A DNA stretch of 64,000 nt. Origin: Morinoia aosen (Eukaryota > Arthropoda > Malacostraca > Amphipoda > Talitridae). Under the pieces are notes generated by a model that did no database searches, was not told where the DNA came from, and saw only the letters and a list, made by a program, of their open reading frames with translations. Every line of letters starts with the position of its first letter. Within the stretch, counting starts at the first letter, position 1. A program made the translations under genes and the position numbers. Below, in pieces: positions 23,851-38,389 of this stretch. The DNA is taken from assembly GCA_030386875.1 (NCBI GenBank), contig CM059570.1, positions 36,757,422 through 36,821,421 of the forward strand, read 5' to 3'.

Positions 23851-23861
23851 GGATTTGAACC
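23851..23861 (-). promoter_or_regulatory. B-box match, unit 5
   Basis: GGTTCAAATCC intact. Confidence 0.4.
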
Positions 23862-26800
23862 CGCAACTTGTCAATTTTCGTCCTGAAAAACATTACAAAA
23901 TCCATCGTCTCATCAAACACAATAGCTTGACCGATTTGCAGCGCCCAATGAACTCACCAACAGCATCTACGTTTGAATGAGTGAAATTCCCCATTTAAGA
24001 GAATAATTCCTCAAAATGAGGCATTTCATGAGCGGAAACAATTTTCATGTGTTACCACACCTAAATCCCAATTACTGACCGAAATAGAAGCCTGAACTAA
24101 GTCCGAGTGAGAATTTTCGAATTTTCGAAAATATTTCACTAATAATATTTTAGTTTCCGTAAATAAAATATTTGAGACCCGCAAAACCTCTCAAAAATTC
24201 AATCCATATCAGGAACACACACTCACAAAATATGAACCCTGAGTGAGCGTCGAAACGGTGTCTACTCACTCACACTCAGTTTTTCCTAGAAGCGAAATAT
24301 GCAACTGATGGGAATATGAATCAATGAGTTATCGCACTTATTCCCAAACAAAGTTTCAGTGCACAGCTCAAAAGTTCCTGACTCAAAACACCCTCCAATA
24401 TCTTCTCTCAATCATCAAAATTAATGAGTGAAACATCAACTCACAGTACCCCATATCGTGATCGACAGCCCCAGCATGATGCGCTCTATTCCAAAACGCT
24501 CGTTTATTAATGAGCCTTTTACAATACGAAATGTGTGTGTCAGTATCTCGACCATTTGCAGGCACATTTCAGAATTCCATGAATAAAATACGCCAATAAA
24601 ACTCATCATTAATTTTGACACACAATCAATGAGCTCAAATACGAGATATCGCTCGATTTTGATGAGTCATTGATGACATTTGCCGAGTATTATATTGTTT
24701 GCATGCTCATTGTATCATAACTAAAATCACTAGCCGGCAACTCTGCTAACCCTCTTATTCTTCATCAGTCGCCAACTGTTTCTTCCTCTTCAAAACGCTA
24801 AGTGAGCAGAAATGAGCGTTTTAAAGTTTCACTCACTTTGCAGATATATGAGAGCATCTACTACAACACTTTTATCATGGTGGCATTCATTGAAACGAAC
24901 AACATTAGTGCTTACCTCAAGTTTGAAACAAATGGCGTCGCGGTTCTTAGGACTAGCGTCGCACAAATTAACAGCGAAATCGATGTACGAGAAAAAAATG
25001 AACTCATTTTCTGGTATTTATCATTAAATGGATTTATTAACATGAAAACAATGTGAGATAGTCATCAAAAATTGACCTTTGAGACACCAAAACTTTTCGA
25101 GAAAATCGATATCAAATATTGCGTCAACTTGCAGTCATCGGCCCCTCGTCTCTAAGCATCTGGACTTGTAAATTTTACGACTCGAAATTTTGGATCTGGG
25201 AAAAAAATTTCAAATGAGCCGTCGGAGGTGCAAAGACTTTACCTAAGAGTAAATCGGCAATTTGCAACACATTTCATCTCTATAAATTTTTTCGTACGAC
25301 GTCGATAAACGCATCAAAAAAGTGAAAATTGATGCATACTCTAATTGAGTGAAAAATGAGTGCTCAAAAATACGTGTTATCGAATTCCTTTCCGAGAGAA
25401 CAAATATTTTTAACAACTCTAGCAACACTGTCGATGCCTTGAAAAATTGCTGCGAGTCCCTAAATGGATATAAAATGAGTAAAACTTCGAAATCGGAAAA
25501 ATCATTATCAAGCACTCATTTCTTGACAAAACTAACGAAAACATCAATTTTCTGTCGTTACTTAAACATGGGTGTGGTCGAAAATCCATGAAAAGCCTTA
25601 TAAAGGCCTTAAATTGAGATCGAATATTTCACCCCTTAGGACTTAGAAAAATTCACCAGAGATGAGCCCCAATTTTAGTTTTTTGGATTTTTCTCAAAAG
25701 TTTGTTGAGCTACAACTTTGAGTTTGGTACCAAACGAAAGGTCTCGCCAAGGCGCATCACTCAATAGAATTTCGATATCCTGAGGCATGAAAAAAGGGGC
25801 CTTAGAGGAGATGGAAAATGCTATTTTACTGTTAAAGTCGCAAAATTCAATAAAACGAAAAAAATTTTCAAGTAATCTTTCCACAAAAAAGTTTCCGTAT
25901 GTAGGACCGCAAAACTCGCAAAAAATGTTAAATAAAGTTTTTCGTGGGTCGCACCCATTTTCCTCAAACGTGTTTGGGGTGGTTTTTCGAGGGTTTAGGG
26001 GCTGTGTTTGAGACATTTTTTTGAGAAAAGTATTGCTCATCATGGTCTGTAAACTTGATAACTTTGAGAAAAAAATTGATTCTAGGTGGTATCAAATTTT
26101 GGAGTCTTCACTTGATCAAACAACGTCAGAAATGGCGGCCAAAAATGGCATTTGAAAAAACACGTTTTTTTTCTTCAACTTTAAAGTTGCACAAAATCTA
26201 AGTAGCGCATGATCGCACTCTGTAAAACATACTGGGAATATTACAAAGCTTTTTGAACAAGCCCTCAAACTTTGAGATCCCCAGGTATCGCCCACGAGTG
26301 TCAGGACTATGTTTGGACGACCTCCCAAAATCTAAGATATTTTTAGAGCAAATTCAAGCCAGAGTTGCATCGAAACTTGATCGTTTTGGACGTTCCTGAT
26401 TTTCAAGGGCATAGAACTTTTGAAAATCTATCAGCTATAAAAGTTTGAGCCCGCCAACTTTCTCGGTTTGTTCAAAAAAAAATATCAAAAATTCGTCTGA
26501 AATCGAAAAAAAATTTTTGATCAACTTTGAGGCACCAATAGGGATACTTTTTCTAAACTTTTGACCTTGGCACGTAAACGGTCACACACTTGAAGATTTT
26601 TCCTACAACATACTGAGTGGAGAGCATCTCAAGTGCCATAGAAATTTTCGTTGAGCAGTTTGAAAAGAGCCAATTTTGGGCGATTTTCGACCTTTGACCC
26701 CCCGTTGAGGGTAAACTATTCGCACGATCAGGACGAAATGAGGCACCGGTAATGTCGAGACGGGGATCTTTCTGCCCAGCAAATTTGAGCGCGCTGCGAC

Positions 26801-26880
26801 CGCGCGTTTAGGAGTTTGTAGGGGTTTTACCGACATGTCGTGATATACACGTCTCCGGGACTCGCAGCGGGCGACCAGAA

Positions 26881-27086
26881 TTTTTTTTTTTTTTTTCTTC
26901 TTTTCGCGCTATTTAGTTTTAGTTTTCCTCCGGAACCTCTCCGAGGGTCCGCCCGCGCAAAAACCAGCAAAGACCGGGGGCGGACCACACACACACACAC
27001 AAACACACACAAACACCTCATAACCCCAAACCTTCACACTCTTACACACACTCCCACACACACACACTCACATATACACACACACA
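26881..27086 (+). repeat. Poly-T / AC module, unit 5 (type B)
   Basis: T tract interrupted by C, then GCGCTATTTAG, a type B GC segment (CTCCGGAACCTCTCCGAGGG) and AC haplotype 1. Confidence 0.9.
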
Positions 27087-27412
27087 TGCAGTGCACACTT
27101 CTAAAAATACCCACAATTATCCCTCACAATCAGATACACCATCGTCTCAAATCACAAACCTTTATGTGTATTGTCTTCAAATTTCTATGTTCAACTTTCA
27201 AACACCAACATCAATTCCGTTTCCTACACGATTAAAAAATACCAAATAAAACGTAACTTAACCACATATAAAAAGGTTACAAATCATTTCACCGACCTCT
27301 TTTTATGAATAACACATCCTTACCACATCAATCAGGTGCCAACTTCTTCTATAAAATGACTACACCAATCACGATTCAAAGGAGAATAAATCAGTTTACA
27401 AATCACACTCGA

Positions 27413-27471
27413 ACCTAACCCAACCTAAACTAATCTAACCCAACCTAGCCTAACCTAACCCAACCTAACCT
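27413..27471 (-). repeat. Most canonical telomere-like tract, unit 5/6 junction
   Basis: Contains CCTAACC and CCTAACCTAACCCAACC on the + strand, that is, several exact TTAGG pentamers on the minus strand. Less ordered into 20-mers than the other tracts. Confidence 0.85.
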
Positions 27472-28418
27472 ATTTTATCCTTAATTGACTTTATAACCTA
27501 ATCTATCCTATTTTACTGTTGAATTTTCGATCCCTTTTATTTTATTCCATTCAACTAAACGTCCATCCATCGTAACCAACGTAATTTAATCTAACATACA
27601 CATAATAACATACCTTCACCTAAATCACAACTAAAAACTACTGAAATTCCTAATGTGTGCTTAACAATATTCTAAACAGAGTCGTGAAAAAGGTAAATTT
27701 TGATATTGAATCCAGAATTAACCTCCGGTCGAACTGGTTTGAAACCCTATCAATATGATTTTACATTGAATCGGAATACATTAAATAATACCTGTTCCCA
27801 AGTTCAATTACATGTGCCTCATTCAAAATTTTACTTATACATGCGTCTTTAAAATGAATGAAACTCTTTATAAGCTATTTAAAATTCCGCCAAAGCCGGA
27901 GGTGCGAAAATTAGGCTTCCCGTAACCCACAAAAATTGCCACCTCTGACATCAAAATAGATTCCTCTGTTTCATAAGCGATAGATAACCTTTCGTTCCGA
28001 AAACTAATTTAAAACCTTCAGAAGAAAACGTAAAATATTCACCAACTTCTTGACAAATCCAATTAGTATCAATACTTCCTCAAATGAACTTTATTACCCA
28101 ATATATATGTGCTCTCCCGAATAAATTATGTGAATGAGCGGCATATTAACACACATCAGATGGCGTCTCAGTTATTCATGCAGAGCCCTAAAACTATCCA
28201 ATCCCGCAACAATCTAAAACAAAACAGCAATAAATCATCAATAAAATGAAAATCATCACTAAATGAAACTACAATTGCAATCCGACAGCAAAATCTAAGA
28301 TAATTCTCGTTTAATAGAAAAACATCGACACCTGTTCATCTCCTTACATATAATAATCGTGGAACGCGCTGTCGCGCGTTAAATTAAGGGGTTGGGTAAA
28401 TTGAGCTTGAGTTTTGGG

Positions 28419-28454
28419 GCCGCTCGACGAGCGCTACGCAACTCGCCGAGCGGC
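28419..28454. repeat. 13-bp inverted repeat, unit 6
   Basis: Identical to unit 1 even though unit 6 is otherwise the most diverged copy, which argues for constraint. Confidence 0.85.
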
Positions 28455-29318
28455 ATAATTGTTGTTCAAATATTAGTCAAACTCGAGGGACACTGCATTT
28501 ACTTCGAATCACTTTCAAACTCTGAAAAATGCAATTTATGTGTCATTTTTACGCATTTTTTGCGTAATTACCCCGTAGAGTTTACTAAAGGCCCTAAAAG
28601 TATCTGTCTGTTTGGTAATCAAATTGGTAGCTGAAGCGATTCTCATTTTTTAACGATTTCCCATTGAAAATAACATTTCAATATCCGTGGACTTTTATCG
28701 AATTTTTTCCAAAAATTTTCAATTGCGTGGTCATTGCACAAGTAGAAATGTCCCATTTGGCCCCAAAAACGGTTCAACACACGTTCCAATGACCAAATAA
28801 CGGCCAAAACATTTCTAAAAACTCATTTGTCCATATTTTGAGAATTAATGAACAAAAAAAAAATTCACAGCACAATTCACACCCTGCTTTGGATTACGCT
28901 TCATTTGAGCCCAAAATGAAGTTTCTAGCTTATTTCTAAGTACCCTTAATCGTCAAATTAAACAAGTATGGAATTTTAGAAAATTACTCATTTTCCCCAA
29001 AATATCATTTGGACCGTCCTCAAAATGTCAATATAGACACTACTCATTGATGTCTACGCTTTATCAAAATTTCGGACTTCTACCTTCAATGCAAAGAAAG
29101 ATATGCCTAATTAAAATTTCACTCAATTGCTGACCGAGTTCACCGATGCATCATCATTGAAAATGAAAAAAATTCAATATCTTTCAAAACTCCCACTTTC
29201 TGAAGACGAAAGAAATGCTATCGCTTCTTTACATCATGACCCAAGTTTCATGCAAATTTCGGCACTGAGCTATGTGAAATGAGTGATTTTTCGAATTTCG
29301 AAATAAATTCATGTTTTG

Positions 29319-29329
29319 GGATTCGAACC
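29319..29329 (-). promoter_or_regulatory. Perfect B-box match, unit 6
   Basis: Reads GGTTCGAATCC on the minus strand, an exact match to the Pol III B-box consensus, in the most diverged unit. Confidence 0.45.
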
Positions 29330-32300
29330 CGCAACTTGTCAATTTTCATCCCGAAAAACATTACAAAATCCATCGTCTCATCAAACACAATAGCTTGACC
29401 GATTTGCAGCCTTCAATGAACTCACCAACAGCATCTACGTTTTAGTGAGTGGAATTCCCCATTCAAGATCATAATTCCTCAAAATGAGGCATTTCATGAG
29501 CGGAAACAATTTTCATGGGGGACCACACCTATATCCCAATTACTGACCGAAATAGAAGCCTGAACAAAGTCCGAGTGAGAATTTTCGAATTTTCGAAAAT
29601 ATTTCAGTAATAATATTTTAGTTTCCGTGAATAACATATTTGAGACACGTAAACCCACTCAAAAATTCAATCCATGTCAGGGACACATACTCCCCAAATA
29701 TGAACCCTGAGTGAGCCTCGAAACGGTGTCTACTAATTCACACTCAGTTTTCCCTACAAGCGAAACATGCAACTGATGGGAATATGAGGTAGTAAATCAA
29801 CGAGTTCTAATATCTATTCCAGAACCAAATTTGAGTGCACAGCTCAAACGTTCGTGAAACAAAAGATCCTCCTATTTCTTCTCTCAATCATCAAAATTAA
29901 TGAGTGAAATATCAACTCACAATACCCTCTAACGTTAACGACAGCGTCAGCATGATGCGCTTTATTACTAAACGCTCGATCATGAATGAGTTCTTTTTCA
30001 ACACGAAATTAGAGTATCAATTCTTCCCCCATGTGCAAGTCAAATTTCTGATTTCCAACAATAAAATATGCTCTGAAAAACACTTCATCAATTTCGAACC
30101 ACAAGAAGAGCTTAAAACGACATATCGCATCATTTTGATGAGTTAGTGATGACATTTTTTGAGTGCTGTACGGTTTGCAGTCACACTGTACCGCGACTAA
30201 AATCACTAGGTGGCAACTCTGCAAACCCTCTTATTCTTCAACATTCGCAGACAGTTTGTTCCGGCTCAAAATGCTAAGTGAGCAGAAATGAGCGTTTTTG
30301 AATTTTACTCACTTTCCATATATGAGTGCATCTATTACAAGTCTTTGATCATGGTGACACTCTTTGAGACGAACAGCATTAATGCTTAATCCAAGGTTGA
30401 GACAAATGGCATCGCGACTCCTATAGGACCAGCGTCGCACAAATTAACAGCGAAATCGATGTACGAGAAAAAAATGAGCTCATTTTCTGGTATATTTCAT
30501 TCCATGGATTTCTTTACGTGTCAAAAATGTGATATATTCATAAAAAATTGACGTTTGAGACACCAAAACTTTTCGAGAAATTCGATATCAATAATTGCGT
30601 CATCTTGAAGTCATCGGGGCCTTATATCTATTGGCATTTGGACTTGGTAATTTTTGGGCTCGAATAGCCGGACCTGAAAAAAATATTTTAAAACGCCGTC
30701 GGAAGTGAAAAAACCTTACCTAAGGGTAAATCAGCAATTTGCAAGACATTTCGTCTCTATAAAATTTTCCGTAGGAAGACGATAAACGCATCAAAAAAGT
30801 AAAAATTGATGCATACTCTAATTGAGTGAAAAATGAGTGCTCAAAAATACGTGTTATCGGGGTCACTTCTGAGAGAACAAATATTTTTAACAACTCTAGA
30901 AACACTGTCGATGCCTTTAAAAATTGCTGCGAGTCCCTAAATTGAAATAAAATGAGTAAAACTTCGAAATCGAAAAAATCATTATCAAGCACTCATTTCT
31001 TAACAAAACTAACGAAAACATCAATTTTCTGTCGTTACTTAAACATGGGTGTGGTCGAAAATCCATGAAAAGCCTTATAGAGGCCATAAATTGGGATCGA
31101 ATATTTCACCCCTTAGGACTTAGAAAAATTCACGAGAGATGAGCCCCAATTTTTGTTTTTTGGATTTTTCTCAAAAGTTTGTTGAGCTACAACTTTAGCT
31201 TTGGTACCAAACGAAAGGTCTCGCTGAGGCGCATCACTCATCAGAATTTCGATATCCTGAAGCATGAAAAAGGAGGCCTTAGAAGAGATGGAATGTGCCA
31301 TTTTACTGTTAAAGTTGCAAAATTCAATAAAACGAAAAAAATTTTCGAGGGATCTTTCCACAAAACTCTCTTCGTATGTAGGATCGAAAAACTCGCAGAA
31401 AATGTTAAATAAAGTTTTTCGTGGGTCACACCCATTTTCCTCAAACGTGTTTGGGGCGGTTTTTCGAGGATTTGGGAGCTGTTTTGGGGACGATTTTTCG
31501 AGAAAAGTATAGGTCAAGATGAACTGTTAACTTGACAACTTTGAGAAAAAGATTGAATCTAGGTGGTATCAAAGTTTGAAGTCTCCACTCGATCAAACAA
31601 CGCCAAAAATGGCGGCCAAAAATGACCTGTGAAAAAACGCATTTTTTTACTTCAACTTTAAAGTTGCACAAAATCTGAGTTTCTTAAGATGGCACTCTGT
31701 AAAACATATTTGGAATACTACAAAGCTTTTTGAACGTGCCCTCAAACTTTGAGACCACCACGTATCGCCTACGAACATCTGGACTATGTTTGGACGACCT
31801 CCCAAAATCTAATATATTTTTAGAACAAATTCAAGCCAAAGTTGCATCGAAACTTGATCGTTTTGAACGTTCTTGATTTTTTATAGCATAGAACTTCCGA
31901 AAATCTATCAGCTATCAAAGTTTGAGCCCGCCAACTTTCTCAGTTTGTTCAAAAAAAAATATCAAAAATTCGTCTGAAATCGAAAAAAAATTTTTGATCA
32001 ACTTTGAGGCACCAATAGGGATACTTTTTCTAAACTTTTGACCTTGGCACGTAAACGGTCACACACTTGAAGATTTTTCCTACAACATACTGAGTGGAGA
32101 GCATCTCAAGTGCCATAGAAATTTTCGTTGAGCAGTTTGAAAAGAGCCAATTTTGGGCGATTTTCGACCTTTGACCCCCCGTTGAGGGTAAACTATTCGC
32201 ACGATCAGGACGAAATGAGGCACCGGTAATGTCGAGACGGGGATCTTTCTGCCCAGCAAATTTGAGCGCGCTGCGACCGCGCGTTTAGGAGTTTGTAGGG

Positions 32301-32357
32301 GTTTTACCGACATGTCGTGATATACACGTCTCCGGGACTCGCAGCGGGCGACCAGAA

Positions 32358-32560
32358 TTTTTTTTTTTTTTTTTTTCTTTTCGCGCTATTTAGTTTTAGT
32401 TTTCCTCCGGAACCTCTGCGAGGGTCCGCCCGCGCAAAAACCAGCACAGACCGGGGGCGGACCACACACAAACACACAAACACACACACACACCCCATCA
32501 TCCCAACGCTCACACTCTACACACACTCCCACACACATACACACACATACACACCAACAT
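32358..32560 (+). repeat. Poly-T / AC module, unit 6 (type B)
   Basis: Type B GC segment with TGCGAGGG, AC haplotype 2, ending CAACATGTTGCGCAC, a tail shared in form with unit 10. Confidence 0.9.
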
Positions 32561-32835
32561 GTTGCGCACACTTATCAAAATAACCACAATTATCCAACAC
32601 AATCAGATACACCATCGTCTCAAGTCACAAAACGATATGTACAATTTATTCCACTCTATGCACTATGTTTAACTTTCAAACACCAACATCAATTCATTTT
32701 CCGATACCATTAACAAATATCAAGTATAAAGTTTACCTAACCAAATATTTACAGGTCAAAAATCATTTCACCGACCTCTTTTTATGAATAACACATCCTT
32801 ACCAAATCAATCAGATGGAAACGTCTTATATTATT

Positions 32836-32945
32836 AACCCAACCTAAACTAATCTAACCCAACCTAAACTAATCTAACCCAACCTAAACTAATCTAACCC
32901 AACCTAGTCTAATCTTACCCAACCTAGTCTATTCTGAACCAACCA
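32836..32945 (-). repeat. Telomere-like minisatellite, unit 6/7 junction
   Basis: About five copies: three of the AAACTAATCT form, then two of the AGTCTA form. Confidence 0.8.
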
Positions 32946-33919
32946 AAGCTATTTTATCCTGAGTAGAAAAGAAAACCTATTCTATCATATTTTATTGTTG
33001 AATTTTTGACCTCTCTTATTTTATTCCATCTAACTTGACGTCCAACCTCTGTTTCGTATCAATTTACCCAACGGAATTTAACCTATGCTGCAAAAAATGG
33101 AATACCTTCACCTAAATCAAAACTTAAAATTACCTATATCCCTTACATGAAGATCGACTGCAAGTTGCTTCACAATATTCTAAATCGAGTCAAGAAGAAA
33201 GAGAAATTTCAGTATAAAATCCAGAAATTACCTCCGGTCGAACATACTTAAGACCATATAAATATGATTGTCCATTCGACCAGAATATATTGAACAATTC
33301 CTAGTCCCAAGTTGAACTACATAAGCCTCATTCAAAATTCTACTTACACATGTGGTTAAAAAAACACATTCTTTAAAAGCAATTCAAAATTTCACCAAAC
33401 CCAGACGTAGGAAAATTTGGCTTCCCATAACCCACAAAAATTAGCCACCTCTCAAATCAGAATAGAATACTCACTTTCACAGGCGATACTAACCTTTTGT
33501 ACTGAAAATTCATTTGAAACCTTCAACAGAAATCGCCAAATATTCACCAACTTCATGACAAATTCAATTATTATCAATATTCTCAAATGAACCCTAAAAA
33601 TCTAAAATATATTTGTTTCCAGGAATAAATTATGTGAATTAGCTGTAAATCACCATACATCAGATGGCGTCTCAGTTATTCATGCAGAGCCTTTAAATAA
33701 TCCAATCCCGCAACAATCAAAAACAAAACAGCAATAAATCATCAATAAAATAAAAATCACTAAATGAAACTACAACCGCCATCCGGCATCAAAACCAAAG
33801 ATAATTCTCGTTTAATAGAAAAATATCGACACCTGTTCAGCTCCTTACAGATAATCATTGGGGAACGCGCTGTCGCGCGTTAAATTCAGGGGTCGAGTAA
33901 ATCGAGCTTAAGTTTTGGG

Positions 33920-33955
33920 GCCGCTCGACGAGCGCTACGCAACTCGCCGAGCGGC
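33920..33955. repeat. 13-bp inverted repeat, unit 7
   Basis: Unchanged relative to unit 1. Confidence 0.85.
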
Positions 33956-34814
33956 ATAATTGTTGCTCAGATATTAGTCTAACTCGAGGGACACTGCATT
34001 TACTTCGAATCACTTCCAAACTCTGAAAAATACAATTTTTGTGTCATTTTTACGCATTTTTAGCGTATTCACCCCGTAGAGTTTACTAACGGCCCTAAAA
34101 GTATCTGTCTGTATGGTAATCAAATTGGTAGTTGCAGCGATTCTCATTTTTAGCGTATTTCCATTGAAAATAACATTTTAATATCCGTGGACTTTTATCG
34201 AATTTTTCCTAATGTTTTCAAATGCGTGGTCATGGCACAAGTCGAAATGTCCCATTTGGCCCCAAAAACGGTTCAAAACACGTTCCAATGACGAAATAAC
34301 GGCCAAAACATTTTTAAAAACTCATTTGTCCATATATCAAAAATTATTGAATGAAAAAAATTTTAACACCATAATTCACACCCTGCTTTGGATTCCGCTT
34401 CATTTGAGCCCAAAATGAAGTTTCTAGCTTATTTCTTAGTACCCCAAATCGTCAAATTAAACAAGTATGGAATTTTAGAAAATTACTCATTTTCCCCAAT
34501 AAATCATTTGCACCGTTCTCAAAATGTCAATATAGACACTACTCATTTATATCTACGTTGTATCAAAATATCGGACATATAGCTTCAATGCAGAAAAAGA
34601 TATGCCTAATTAAAATTTCACTCAATTGTTGACCGAGTTCACCGATGCATCATCATTGAAAATGAAAAAAAATACAATATCTTAGATAACTCCCACTCGC
34701 TGAAGACGAAAGAAATGCTATCACTTATCTACATCCTCACGTATCATGCAAATTTCGGCACTGAAGAATGTGAAATGAGTGATTTTCTGAATTTCTACAT
34801 AAATTCATGTTTTG

Positions 34815-34825
34815 GGATTTGAACA
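34815..34825 (-). promoter_or_regulatory. Altered B-box-like site, unit 7
   Basis: Family I change as in units 2 and 4. Confidence 0.25.
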
Positions 34826-36731
34826 CGCAACTGGTCAATTTCGTCCCGAAAAACATTACAAAATCTTTTGTCTCATCATATACAATAGCTTGACCGATTT
34901 GCAGCCCCCAATGAACTCACTAACAGCATCTACGTTTGAGTGAGTGAAATTCCCCATTTAAGATCATAATTCCTCAAAATGAGGCATTTCATGAGCGGAA
35001 ACAATTTAAATGTGTTACCACCTCTATGTCCAAATTTCTGACCGAAATAGAAGCCTGAACAAAGTCCGAGTGAGAATTTACGAATTTTCGAAAATATTTC
35101 AGTAATAATATTTTAGTTTCCGTAAATGAAATATTTGAGATCCGCAAAACCTCTCAAAAATTCAATCCATATCAGGAACACACACTCACAAAATATGAGC
35201 CATGAGTGAGCGTCGAAACGGTGTCTACTCACTCACACTCAGTTTTTCCTAGAAACGATACGTGCAACTGATGGGAACATGAGTGAGTAAATCGATGAGT
35301 TCTCGTACTTATTCCCAAACAAAGTTTCAGTGCACAGCTCAAAAGTTCCTGACTCAAAAGACCCTCCAATATCTTCTCTCAATCATCAAAATTAATGAGT
35401 GAAACATCAACTCACAGTACCCCATATCGTGATCGACAGCCCGAGCATGATGCGCTCTATTCCAAAACGCTTGTTTATTAATGAGCCGTTTCCAATACGA
35501 AATGTGTGTATCAGTATCTCGACCATTTGCAGGCATATTTCAGAATTCCATGAATAAAATACGCCAATAAAAACTCATCATGAATTTTGATCCACAATCA
35601 AATAGCTCAAATACGAGATATCGCTCGATTTTGATGAGTCATTGATGACATATGCCGAGTATTATATTGTTTGCACGCTCAATGTACCATAATTAAAATC
35701 ACTAGCCGGCAACTCTGCAAACCCTCTTATTCTTCATCAGTCGCCAACAGTTTCTTCCTCTTCAAAACGCTAAGTGAGCAGAAATGAGCGTTTTAAAATT
35801 TCACTCACTTTGCATGTATATGAGAGCATCTATTACAAGACTTTTATCTTGGTGGCATACATTGAAACGAACAACATTAGTGCTTACCTCAAGTTTGAAA
35901 CAAATGGCATCGCGGTTCTTAGGACTAGCGTCGCACAAATTAACAGCGAAATCGATGTACGAGAAAAAAATGAGCTCATTTTCTGGTATGTATCAATCAA
36001 TGGATTTCTTAACATTCAAATAATGTGCTATAGTCATCAAAAATTGACGTTTAAAACATCGAAACATTTAGAGAAAATCGATATCAAATATTACGTCGAC
36101 TTGCAGTCATCGGCCCCTTGTCTCCAAGCATCTGGACTTGTAAATTTTACGACTCGAAATTTTGGATTTGAAAAAAATAATTTCAAACAAGCCTTCGGAG
36201 GTGCAAAGACTTTACCATAGGGTAAATCGGCAATTTTCAACACATTTCATCTCCATAAATTTTTTCGTAGGACGTCGATAAACGCATCAAAAAAGTAAAA
36301 ATTGATGCATACTCTAATTGAGTGAAAAATGAGTGCTCAAAAATACGTGTTTTCGGGGTCACTTCGAAGAGAACAAATATTTCTAACAACTCTAGTAACA
36401 CTGTCGAAGCCTTGAAAAATAGCTGCGAGTGCCTAAATGGACATAAAATGAGTAAAACTTCGAAATCGAAAAAATCATTATCAAGCACTCATTTCTTAAC
36501 AAAACTAACGAAAACATCAATTTCCTGTCGTTACTTGGACATGCGAGTGGTCGAAAACCCATGAAAAGCCTTTTAAAGGCCTTAAATTGGGATCGAATAT
36601 TTCACCCCTAAGGACTTAGAAAAATTCACGAGATTTGAGCCCCAATTTTAGTTTTTTGGACTTTTTCCAAAAGTTTGATGAGCTACAACTTTGAGCGTGG
36701 TACCAAACGAAAGGTCTCGTCGAGGCGCATC

Positions 36732-36900
36732 ATTCAAGTGTTTTTTCAACTCTGTCGAAGGTAAGCAAGTAGGCTTTTGGGGGGGACGAATATCCGAAAT
36801 AAGCTGAAAAAATGGAAAAAAAATTCTGACGCTCAAACGAAGCCGAAATTCGACCAGCAAAAGAATTATGGTATGTACGACCAAAAACCGAGCAGAAAGT
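36732..36900. other. Family I central block, unit 7
   Basis: Differs from the unit 4 block by a single base near 36771. Confidence 0.75.
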
Positions 36901-37861
36901 GTTAAATAAAGTTTTTCGTGGGTCGCACCCATTTTCCTCAAACAAGTTTGAGGCGGTTTTTTGAGGGTTTGGGGCTTGTGTTTGGGACATTTTTTTGAGA
37001 AAAGCATCACTCATGGCAAACTGTAAACTTGATACCTTTGAGAAAAAGTTTAAATCTGGGTGGTATCAACTTTTGAAGTCCTCACTCGGTCAAACAACGT
37101 CACAAATGGCGGCCAAAAATGACCTTTGAAAAAACACGTTTTTTTACTTCAACTTTAAAGTTGCACAAAATTTGAATTTCGAAAGATGGCACTCTGTAAA
37201 ACTTGCTGCAACTAGGACCAAGCTTTTCAAATAAGATGTCAACTGCTCGAACTCTCAAGTATCACCAAAACCCCGGACAAACATGTTTTGAAACTCACCC
37301 AAACACACGGAAATTTCGTGTCAGTTTTTGTCCCAAAGTTGCATCGAAACTTGATCGTTTTGAGAACCGCTGATTTCATAGTGAGTAGAACTTTTGAAAA
37401 TCTATCACCTATCAAAGTTTGAGTTTGCAAACTTGCGTAGTTTGTCCAATAAAGAATGTCAAAATTTCGACTGAAATCGAAAAAAAATTTTTGGTCAACT
37501 TTGAGGAGCTCAAAGGGATATTTTTTATCAACGTATCGCAAAATGGCAACCTCAGCACCTACTCCAACATTTTATCTACCACATCCTGTAATTTGAGCCA
37601 CCTAAGTGCATTCTAAGTATGTTTGGCAGCAGTTTGAAAAATTGCAATTTTTGGCCATTTTTCCCCATTGAACCTTCATTAAATTCAAAATTTTCGCACG
37701 ATCGAAACGAAACTTGGCACAGATAATGTCGAGATGGGGGTCTTTCTGCTCACCAAATTTGAGCGCGCTGGGCCCAGCCGTTTCCGAGAATGCGCCCACA
37801 CCCTACACGTACGCACTACAGTCCTTCTTTACTCGGCGCGGCCACCCAGATTTTTATGAAA

Positions 37862-38059
37862 TTTTTTTTTTTTTTTTTTTTGCGCATTTTTTTTTTAGTT
37901 TTCCTTCGGAACCTCAAAAAGAGGTCCGCCCGCGCAAAAACCAGCACAGACCGGGGGCGGACCACACACACACACACACACACACAAACACCCCATCATC
38001 CCAACGCTCACACTCTACACACACTCCCACACACACACACACACACATACACACACACA
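37862..38059 (+). repeat. Poly-T / AC module, unit 7
   Basis: Type A on both sides of the T tract and AC haplotype 2, like unit 2. Confidence 0.9.
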
Positions 38060-38335
38060 TGCAGTGCACACTTCTAAAAATAACCACAATTATCCAACAC
38101 AATCAGATACACCATCGTCTCAAGTCACAAAACGATATGTACAATTTATTCCACTCTATGCACTATGTTTAACTTTCAAACACCAACATCAATTCATTTT
38201 CCGATACCATTAACAAATACCAAGTGTACAATTTACCTAACGATATATTTACAGATCAAAAATCATTTAACCGACCTCTTTTTATGAAAAACACATCCTC
38301 ACCAAATCAATCATGTGGCAACGTCTTATATTATT

Positions 38336-38389
38336 AACCCAACCTAAACTAATCTAACCCAACCTAGTCAAATCTAACCAAACAAAAGC
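38336..38389 (-). repeat. Telomere-like minisatellite, unit 7/8 junction
   Basis: Two copies, same form as the unit 2/3 junction. Confidence 0.75.

Larger units (their letters stand above)
21955..27485 (+). repeat. Macrosatellite unit 5 (family II, type B end)
   Basis: The left part matches units 3 and 8, including the 30-bp duplication at 22641-22700. The right part, from about 26380, switches to the type B end shared with unit 6 at an offset of 5477. It closes with the most canonical telomere-like tract in the window. Confidence 0.95.
27486..32959 (+). repeat. Macrosatellite unit 6 (divergent, family II)
   Basis: The most divergent unit. Its opening, and the stretch from about 29760 to 30700, carry many substitutions and small indels not seen elsewhere. 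The bZIP-type site near 30138 is altered to TGAGTTA. It keeps all landmark elements (both inverted repeats, a perfect GGTTCGAATCC B box on the minus strand, the 18-mer and the type B end), so it is an older or less homogenised copy and not a different element. Confidence 0.93.
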
